Shown: one piece after another, positions 6,743-10,786 of the stretch
Position numbering within the stretch: position 1 is the stretch's first letter
How the letters are laid out: each line of letters begins with the position of its first letter
Assembly (NCBI GenBank): GCA_025465385.1
Contig: JAODNG010000101.1
Coordinates: forward strand, 1-10,786
Length of the DNA: 10,786 nucleotides
Origin: Pseudonocardiales bacterium
GTDB lineage: Bacteria; Actinomycetota; Actinomycetes; Mycobacteriales; Pseudonocardiaceae
Direction of reading: 5' to 3'
Program-made: the position numbers and the translations under genes
Notes under the pieces: generated by a model
What the model was told of the DNA's origin: nothing
The model's database searches: none
What the model saw: the letters and a program-made list of their open reading frames with translations, nothing else

Positions 6743-6991
6743 GTGAACGATGCGAAGGCGCAGGGCTCTATCCGCCGCTGGGGGTGGGTGGTTCCGCTGT
6801 TGCTCGGGATCGCGGGAGTCGCCGGCGTGGTGCTGCGAAACCGCCGGCAATCACGGCCCGATCGTGAGTGGTTGGCGACCCGGACGGTCGAGCGGGCGAC
6901 TGTGCAGTACCGCGACCAGGTCGCCACCGGGCGCTCTCCGACCGGCAACGGCGTTGTCCGCGCGCAACGTCCTTCGGCCGGCGATGACTGA
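6743..6991 (+). CDS. Small single-pass membrane protein in the cwsA position
   Basis: An 82-residue protein with a short N-terminus (MNDAKAQGSIRR), one transmembrane helix at about 13-31 (WGWVVPLLLGIAGVAGVVL) and a basic stop-transfer stretch RNRRQSR. A hydrophilic tail rich in Arg, Thr and Gly completes it. I recognise no domain. It lies divergently beside ppiA, exactly as the wall-synthesis protein gene cwsA does in M. tuberculosis. Its helix plus basic flank resembles the C-terminal anchor of CwsA, but the CwsA N-terminal region is absent. A shortened CwsA-type protein is a hypothesis from position only. GTG 6743 has AGGG at 6731-6734 (8 bases) and GAAGG at 6736-6740 (2 bases) upstream. 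It converges on the DUF2020 gene. Confidence 0.75.
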   Translation: MNDAKAQGSIRRWGWVVPLLLGIAGVAGVVLRNRRQSRPDREWLATRTVERATVQYRDQVATGRSPTGNGVVRAQRPSAGDD

Positions 6992-7020
6992 GCGGACAGC
7001 TCGGTCGAGGTCTTAGTACT

Positions 7021-7047
7021 CAGCGGCTTAGCTACCCCAGCGGCTTA
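7021..7047. repeat. Direct repeat of a 10-mer holding the lipoprotein stop codon
   Basis: CAGCGGCTTA occurs at 7021-7030 and again at 7038-7047. Read on the minus strand each copy starts with TAA; the second copy supplies the stop codon of the DUF2020 gene. This may be a small duplication across the 3' end. Confidence 0.5.
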
Positions 7048-7614
7048 CAGGCCCAGGGCGGCGATCACCTGCTCGGCGATCCGGCGGGCTCCGATCGTCT
7101 GCCGCTGATTGGTCGTGATCACCACGGCGGTGCCCTGTCGGCTGACCGCGAACACCGCTCCATCGGCGGTCGGCTGTGAGCCGCCGGACCAGCCACCGGG
7201 AAGCTCGGCCAGATCGGAGCTGGCGACCGGGGCGGCAGCGTCGACGGTTGCCCGCGCCACCTGCGGCGTACTCCCGACGATCCAGGTCCGCAGCTGCACC
7301 GTGCCGTTGGCTGCGAAGAAGAAACAAGCCGGCTGCGGCCGGTCTGGACCGGTGTCAGAGAGCCGTACCGCGATGACACGTTCGCCGTTGGCCGCCTGTA
7401 CCGACGCCGGCGACAGATAGCGGCACGGCCCGTCGGCGATCGGCTGCGGTGCTGGCACGGGCTGGACCGTAGTGGGGGACGCCGGGCCCGCGGGCCCGAC
7501 ATGATCGATCGGAGGCGGGGTGACGGATCGATCGCTACATGCGACGGCCGCGAAGGAGAACAGTCCAGCCACAAGGGCGACGATGACCGGCCTGCGGCGG
7601 CGCGATGGTGACAT
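7045..7614 (-). CDS. DUF2020-type secreted lipoprotein
   Basis: A 189-residue exported protein of unknown function. The N-terminus is basic (SRRRRP), followed by a hydrophobic segment (9-25) and a somewhat weak lipobox AVAC, with Cys26 as the probable lipidated residue. A Pro-rich spacer (33-60) precedes a compact domain from GPCRYLSP (62-69) to the end. Cys64 and Cys97 (ACFFF) could form a disulfide. The run SVQAANGERV, PACFFF, LPGGWSGGS, DGAVFAVS and AVVITTNQRQTIGARRIAE resembles what I know as DUF2020 in Pseudonocardia and Corynebacterium relatives; this is from memory, not a search. ATG 7614 is the first good start, but no clear Shine-Dalgarno precedes it. The gene is divergent from the LAQTG surface protein across 416 bp. 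Confidence 0.85.
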   Translation of the reverse strand: MSPSRRRRPVIVALVAGLFSFAAVACSDRSVTPPPIDHVGPAGPASPTTVQPVPAPQPIADGPCRYLSPASVQAANGERVIAVRLSDTGPDRPQPACFFFAANGTVQLRTWIVGSTPQVARATVDAAAPVASSDLAELPGGWSGGSQPTADGAVFAVSRQGTAVVITTNQRQTIGARRIAEQVIAALGL

Positions 7615-8030
7615 GTCGCAGCGCAGTCAATCATGCCGGAATCCGTGCGCGCTGTGCGGCCCACGGTCAGCGCTCCGACGGCCGCTGCTCCCTGCCTTAC
7701 AAGCGAATTCTCACTGAGAGCAACTGAAACGTGGACGGTTTGTCCTATTTGAGGCATCTACGCGCGCCTCAGACCGGTCGATATCTACGCTGCGTGTGCC
7801 TCCTGGCGGTTTCGATCGACAGGTGGTCACCGTTCGGGGAGTAGTCGGGGTTCCGGTCGTATCTGCGTCGACTCCCACGTCGTTGAGCCGGTACCTGGAT
7901 GCCCGGAGATCGGCCACCACACGGTGGAGTCCGAGCGTCTATTGCCAGGTACGAGGGATCCACGGCCGCCGAGGGGAAGGCCGTACCGCCCTCTCGCGGA
8001 GAGATCTCGAACGAGGAGGAACACCGGAAC
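7615..8030. other. 416-bp non-coding divergent region, possible structured leader
   Basis: It separates the lipoprotein gene from the plus-strand surface-protein gene. An 8-mer ATCTACGC repeats at 7756-7763 and 7783-7790 and could be an operator half-site. Nested inverted repeats lie at 7891-7952: GTACCTGG/CCAGGTAC outside, CGGA/TCCG next, CCACC/GGTGG innermost. Further hairpins are ACGGCC/GGCCGT (7962-7984) and CTCTC-GCG-GAGAG (7991-8003), and CTCG-AA-CGAG (8006-8015) reaches into the ribosome site. No known riboswitch family is recognised and no clear -35/-10 pair is seen. Open frames crossing it have no supported start. Confidence 0.45.
8013..8019 (+). promoter_or_regulatory. Shine-Dalgarno of the LAQTG surface protein
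   Basis: GAGGAGG lies 11 bases before ATG 8031 and fixes the start at the signal peptide, although the frame is open from 7899. The flanking CTCG (8006-8009) can pair with CGAG (8012-8015), which includes the first bases of this site. Confidence 0.65.
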
Positions 8031-9506
8031 ATGACGTCACGCACACCCAGGAGGCACCGCCGCCTGGCTCTCATGGCAGCCGGCACGGCAGCCGCGATGG
8101 TTTTGCTGCCGGGTGCTGCCTCTGCGCAGGTGGTCCACTCCGTGCAGAAGATCGTCGGAACGACCGCAGATCCCACGGTGCCCAGTCCCAGCGCCCCTGG
8201 TGCACCACAAATTACTGAGCCTGGCGGTGGTGCTCCTGGTGGCGCTCCCGGTGTCGGCAACCTTCCCGCCGATCCCACCGGCCTCATCGGCGGCCTCGGC
8301 GGTACTTCTGGGCCGGCTGATCTTCTCGGCGGTGACCACCACGATGGCCACGATGGTGACCACCACGGTGACCACCACGGTGGTGACATCGAGCACCGCG
8401 ATGACACCTCGGGCAGCCACGAGATCGACGACCCGGAGCCACCCGACCACGCCTCTGGTGCCGTCGCGCGGATCGACCTGCTCAGGTCGCACCTGCTCGA
8501 CATCACCAGGTACAACGGCACCATTGAGGACAACGGGGATGCACACTCCGACTCGACGGTGCTCGGTCTGGGTGGTAGCCGGATCATCGGCTCCAGCGCG
8601 TCCTCGAGGGACCATAAAGAGGGCCACAACAAAGAGGGCGACAACGGCGACGCCCTCAAACTCTGCAGCGCCACCAGTGGTGTGCTCTGCCTGAGCCTGC
8701 TCTACCACAACGCTGTGGCCACTGAGGACCACGACTCGTCTCTCGCCGCTGCCCGCGGTGGTGTGGCGGCGTTGTGCCTGGGCGGTCACGACAAGGACAC
8801 CACAGCCACTTACGAGTGCAACGGCATCCTGTCTCTCGGTGTTGCCGAGGGCCTCGGCATTGCCGAGCGTGACAAGGAGCACGGCCACACCAAGGCTGAC
8901 TCCGCCAACGAGCTGCTCAACCTCTGCCTGGGCAAGCGCGACAAGCTGACCACGCCCTGTGAGGGTCTTGGTGTGCAGGCCGTGCATGCGGATTCCAAGT
9001 CGAGGTCGGAGAAGCCCGAGACCGAGCGTCACTCGTTCCTGCTCGGGATCGACAGCAACGGCCATTCCACCTTCCTGGGCGACCAGGACACGGCTCTGGG
9101 CCTCCCGAATGATTGTGGTGACTCCGCGCTGCTCTGCCTGCTGCTCAACCAGGGCAAGTCGGTCATCTTCCACAACCCCAAGGGTGCTGGCAGTGCGGTG
9201 GAGGTTCTGCGCCTCAGTGTGCTGAACCGGGTTCTGCTGGTCGTGCTTGGTCAGGCGGAGACGCTTGCGCATGAGACCAACGACAACGACCACCACAACA
9301 AGGGCGAGGATCACGGCAACAAGGGCGAGGACCACGGCAACGGTGAGGACCACGGCAACGGTGAGAACCAAGCCGGTCAGGGTCCGGAACTGGCCCAGAC
9401 TGGAGCCGATGTCGCTGGGCTGCTCGCCGGTGGATTCCTGCTCACCGGATTGGGTGCGCTGACTGTGGCGGGTACCCGTCGTCGAGTGGGCAAGCACACC
9501 GTCTGA
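8031..9506 (+). CDS. LAXTG-anchored surface protein with His/Asp-rich stretch and four cysteine pairs
   Basis: A 491-residue secreted protein of no family I can name. A basic N-terminus and hydrophobic core (residues 12-28) end in ASA before Gln33, a likely signal peptidase site. A Pro/Gly-rich linker (45-100) precedes an acidic His-rich segment (101-140) with ten histidines in GDHH-type repeats. The region 205-375 holds eight cysteines in close pairs: 212/220, 249/263, 299/310 and 362/369. Each lies beside a hydrophobic stretch, suggesting four degenerate repeats with disulfides. NKGEDHG-type tandem repeats (423-446) lead to LAQTG (454-458), a hydrophobic helix (461-480) and the basic tail GTRRRVGKH: a complete sorting signal for a class E sortase, which this window also encodes. 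The His and Asp clusters suggest metal binding, and a CopD-type gene lies nearby; both links are inference. A terminator-like hairpin follows the gene. Confidence 0.88.
   Translation: MTSRTPRRHRRLALMAAGTAAAMVLLPGAASAQVVHSVQKIVGTTADPTVPSPSAPGAPQITEPGGGAPGGAPGVGNLPADPTGLIGGLGGTSGPADLLGGDHHDGHDGDHHGDHHGGDIEHRDDTSGSHEIDDPEPPDHASGAVARIDLLRSHLLDITRYNGTIEDNGDAHSDSTVLGLGGSRIIGSSASSRDHKEGHNKEGDNGDALKLCSATSGVLCLSLLYHNAVATEDHDSSLAAARGGVAALCLGGHDKDTTATYECNGILSLGVAEGLGIAERDKEHGHTKADSANELLNLCLGKRDKLTTPCEGLGVQAVHADSKSRSEKPETERHSFLLGIDSNGHSTFLGDQDTALGLPNDCGDSALLCLLLNQGKSVIFHNPKGAGSAVEVLRLSVLNRVLLVVLGQAETLAHETNDNDHHNKGEDHGNKGEDHGNGEDHGNGENQAGQGPELAQTGADVAGLLAGGFLLTGLGALTVAGTRRRVGKHTV
8331..8378 (+). repeat. 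12-mer repeats encoding GDHH units
   Basis: GGTGACCACCAC occurs at 8331-8342, 8355-8366 and 8367-8378, the last two directly adjacent. They encode the His-rich segment of the surface protein and could expand or contract by slippage. Confidence 0.8.
9297..9374 (+). repeat. Tandem repeats encoding NKGEDHG / NGEDHG
   Basis: Two 21-bp units (9297-9317 and 9318-9338) encode NKGEDHG. An 18-bp unit at 9339-9356 encodes NGEDHG, and a decayed 18-bp unit at 9357-9374 encodes NGENQA. They form the spacer before the LAQTG sorting motif. Confidence 0.85.
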
Positions 9507-9535
9507 GTTGACAGCAGTTTGACCGTTACACCTTC

Positions 9536-9570
9536 AGCGGGGGCCGGCGAGAAGTTCGCCGGCCCCCGCT
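9536..9570 (+). terminator. Perfect 15-bp hairpin after the surface-protein gene
   Basis: AGCGGGGGCCGGCGA and its exact complement flank the 5-base loop GAAGT, 29 bp after the stop codon. There is no T-run behind it, so it fits the U-poor hairpin terminators common in GC-rich actinobacteria. It separates the surface-protein gene from the gene at 9612. Confidence 0.75.
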
Positions 9571-9595
9571 GGCATGTTGACCCCCCTATCCCCAG

Positions 9596-9601
9596 TACGA
9601 T
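9596..9601 (+). promoter_or_regulatory. Possible -10 element of the 9612 gene
   Basis: TACGAT fits TANNNT and ends 10 bases before the ATG, which would give a nearly leaderless transcript. A TTGACC at 9577-9582 looks like a -35, but the 13-bp spacer is too short for a standard promoter. Confidence 0.3.
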
Positions 9602-9611
9602 CGGCGCCCTC

Positions 9612-10193
9612 ATGAATACCTTGATCTCTAAGCTGCCCTGGGTCTCCCGGTTGCAAAGCCGACCGATCACCTCGCTCATCGGTGTCGTGGCTCTGCTGCT
9701 GGCCGTGGTATGCGGGGTGATCGCCGTGGTGAGTCGCGGCAGCGTCAGTGGCGCGGTCGATACTCAAGAGGTGGTCAATGCGGCTGGCCAGTACCGCTTC
9801 AATGCACCCACCGGGTGGTCGACCACACAGCAAGGCCGCACCACCACGGTGACCAGTCCGGACCAGGCGACCGTGATCACGCTTGGCGTCGGTCGCGCCG
9901 GACCGATTCCGGTGGTCGGCACCCTGTTCTTCCAGCAGGTGGCGAGTAACTACCGCGACGTGCAGGTGATCCCGCCGGAAGCCCGGGACGTGGGCCCGCA
10001 GCCAGCGCTGATATACGGCGGGATCGGGAATAACGCCAAGAACACCCAGATCCGCTTCCTGGCGATCACCGTCCAGAACGATCCCACCAACTATGCGATC
10101 GCGGTGTTCACCGCGGCGGCCTCAGACCCGGCTGTAGTCCTCCCGCCGGTGAACCAGGTCGTCGAATCCTTCCGAGCGCTGCCCCGGAAGTAA
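9612..10193 (+). CDS. Membrane-anchored extracytoplasmic protein, function unknown
   Basis: A 193-residue protein with a short basic N-terminus, one transmembrane helix (about 20-41) and an outer domain of about 140 residues. The domain opens YRFNAPTGWSTTQQG and continues with TSPDQATVITLG, YGGIGNNAKNTQIRFLAITV and a closing helix NQVVESFRALPRK. The pattern of an AP-GW opening, a one-sided beta-sheet and a final VVESFR helix resembles PsbP/Mog1-like folds (as in the LpqN family), but this is an impression, not a match. ATG 9612 is chosen because the upstream frame, open from TTG 9519, would translate the terminator hairpin. No Shine-Dalgarno is seen; TACGAT at 9596-9601 fits a -10 and would give a very short or absent leader. 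It converges on the CopD-type gene with a 3-bp gap. Confidence 0.8.
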   Translation: MNTLISKLPWVSRLQSRPITSLIGVVALLLAVVCGVIAVVSRGSVSGAVDTQEVVNAAGQYRFNAPTGWSTTQQGRTTTVTSPDQATVITLGVGRAGPIPVVGTLFFQQVASNYRDVQVIPPEARDVGPQPALIYGGIGNNAKNTQIRFLAITVQNDPTNYAIAVFTAAASDPAVVLPPVNQVVESFRALPRK

Positions 10194-10196
10194 CCG

Positions 10197-10786
10197 TCAC
10201 CTGATGTCGATTGGGGTGGCCACGGTCGTCTCATCGATGTCGGACGTGCGCACAGTGACCCGGAGCTGCCACGTCCCGCTGTAGGGCAGTTGTACTGCGT
10301 GGGCGATGTACTCGCCCGGCGCGGTGTGCTGCAGCGCAACAGGGAAGGGACCGAGCTGCCGCACGGTAAACGTGCTGTGCAGTTCGGCCACGTCGTGTGG
10401 CGCGCCATCGCGGTCTTCGACGGTGACGCGCACCGTGTTAGGCCCGGCAGCGGCCGGATCGACGTCTACAGTGAATTGGCCACGCCCGTTGGGCCCGCCG
10501 GTGTCGTAGCGGATGACGCGGTGGACCGGTCCCGGTGGCGCGGCAGTCGCGGTTCGACCGGGTTCGGCGTTGACCAGCATCGCGGTGACGCCGAGTACGA
10601 CGGCACCCAGCGCGGCTTCAGCGAGCACGCTGCGGCGCAGCGTGCTCGTGCGCGGCAAGCGGTGGCAGAACACGGTCAGCCGATCACGAGCGGCCTGATG
10701 GGACCGCAGAGCGACCAGGAGCATGAGGGCGAAAAGCCCGAGCTTCACCAGTAGCAGCCGACCGTAGTCGTTGGAGCCGAACGCTG
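10197..10786 (-). CDS. CopD-type copper protein, C-terminal part (5' end outside the window)
   Basis: The frame stays open to the window edge, giving 195 residues of a longer protein. The first part, NDYGRLLLVKLGLFALMLLVALRS with an Arg-rich loop, is typical of the last helices of the CopD copper-resistance domain; another transmembrane helix follows near residues 53-72. The rest (about 100-195) is an extracytoplasmic beta-domain with VRVTVEDRDGAPHDVAE, PGEYIAHAVQLPYSGTWQLRVTV and a final strand, matching the YtkA-like domain found at the end of CopC-CopD fusions such as YcnJ. Such proteins take part in copper uptake or tolerance at the membrane. The N-terminal CopC and most of CopD would lie beyond 10786. 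An internal GTG at 10748 is not the start, because CopD similarity continues upstream of it. Confidence 0.85.
   Translation of the reverse strand, partial: AFGSNDYGRLLLVKLGLFALMLLVALRSHQAARDRLTVFCHRLPRTSTLRRSVLAEAALGAVVLGVTAMLVNAEPGRTATAAPPGPVHRVIRYDTGGPNGRGQFTVDVDPAAAGPNTVRVTVEDRDGAPHDVAELHSTFTVRQLGPFPVALQHTAPGEYIAHAVQLPYSGTWQLRVTVRTSDIDETTVATPIDIR

Noticed and set aside
7483..7498. Perfect 16-bp palindrome made of two CGGGCCCG units.
   Set aside because: It lies inside the Pro/Ala/Gly-rich linker codons of the lipoprotein gene and is explained by GPAGPA codon choice in a GC-rich genome.
7850..8030. Known riboswitch (c-di-AMP ydaO type or cobalamin) before the surface-protein gene.
   Set aside because: Several hairpins are present, but the conserved cores that I remember for these classes, such as the ydaO GGGGTGAATC stretch, are missing.
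8046..8130. Twin-arginine signal on the surface protein.
   Set aside because: The basic RRHRRLAL stretch lacks the usual SRRxFLK pattern, so an ordinary Sec signal is simpler.
7769..8674. A 301-codon minus-strand frame across the divergent region and the start of the surface-protein gene.
   Set aside because: Pro/Ser/Trp-rich low-complexity product without a start site, opposite a well-supported gene.
8037..9497. A 486-codon open frame on the minus strand covering nearly the whole surface-protein gene.
   Set aside because: It has no ribosome site and encodes low-complexity Val/Thr/Arg-rich sequence. The plus strand carries a signal peptide, sorting signal and Shine-Dalgarno, so the antisense frame is a product of GC-rich codon bias.
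9519..9611. TTG start at 9519 for the 9612 gene.
   Set aside because: The extra codons would translate the 15-bp terminator hairpin, and the ATG at 9612 is followed directly by a normal basic plus hydrophobic membrane anchor.

Overview
The window is a GC-rich actinobacterial chromosome segment. Gene content and order match the cell-division and cell-envelope region found near oriC in Mycobacterium and relatives: pknA, pknB, trpG/pabA, crgA and ppiA. In M. tuberculosis the matching order, read in this direction, is pknA, pknB, trpG, Rv0012, crgA, Rv0010c, ppiA, cwsA. Here a class E sortase and a 51-residue membrane protein sit where Rv0012 would be, and a rhomboid protease sits between crgA and ppiA. 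This fits the order Pseudonocardiales better than Mycobacterium, but that placement is inferred.

Left part (1-5203). The 3' end of pknA overlaps pknB by four bases, giving two transmembrane Ser/Thr kinases with extracellular sensor regions. Convergent to them is a minus-strand group: class E sortase, a 51-aa membrane protein whose Shine-Dalgarno overlaps the sortase stop, and the glutamine amidotransferase TrpG/PabA. crgA, a small divisome protein, is divergent from the sortase.

Middle (5204-7044). The convergent gap after crgA holds two adjacent DnaA-box-like 9-mers. A minus-strand pair follows: cyclophilin ppiA and a zinc-finger rhomboid protease, coupled by an ATGA overlap. Divergent from ppiA is an 82-aa single-pass membrane protein in the position and orientation of cwsA.

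Right part (7045-10786). A DUF2020-type lipoprotein (minus) is followed by a 416-bp non-coding region. Next comes a 491-aa secreted protein (plus) with an Asp/His-rich stretch, four cysteine pairs and a C-terminal LAQTG sorting signal. LAXTG is the motif class E sortases use, so enzyme and probable substrate lie in one window. A perfect 15-bp hairpin follows the gene. Then come a 193-aa membrane-anchored protein of unrecognised function (plus) and, convergent to it, the 3' end of a CopD-type copper protein with a C-terminal YtkA-like domain (minus, running off the window).

The most interesting part is the sortase E / LAQTG pair, whose substrate looks metal-binding and disulfide-rich and lies less than 1 kb from a copper-transport gene. 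No RNA genes, insertion sequences, CRISPR arrays or phage genes were seen.
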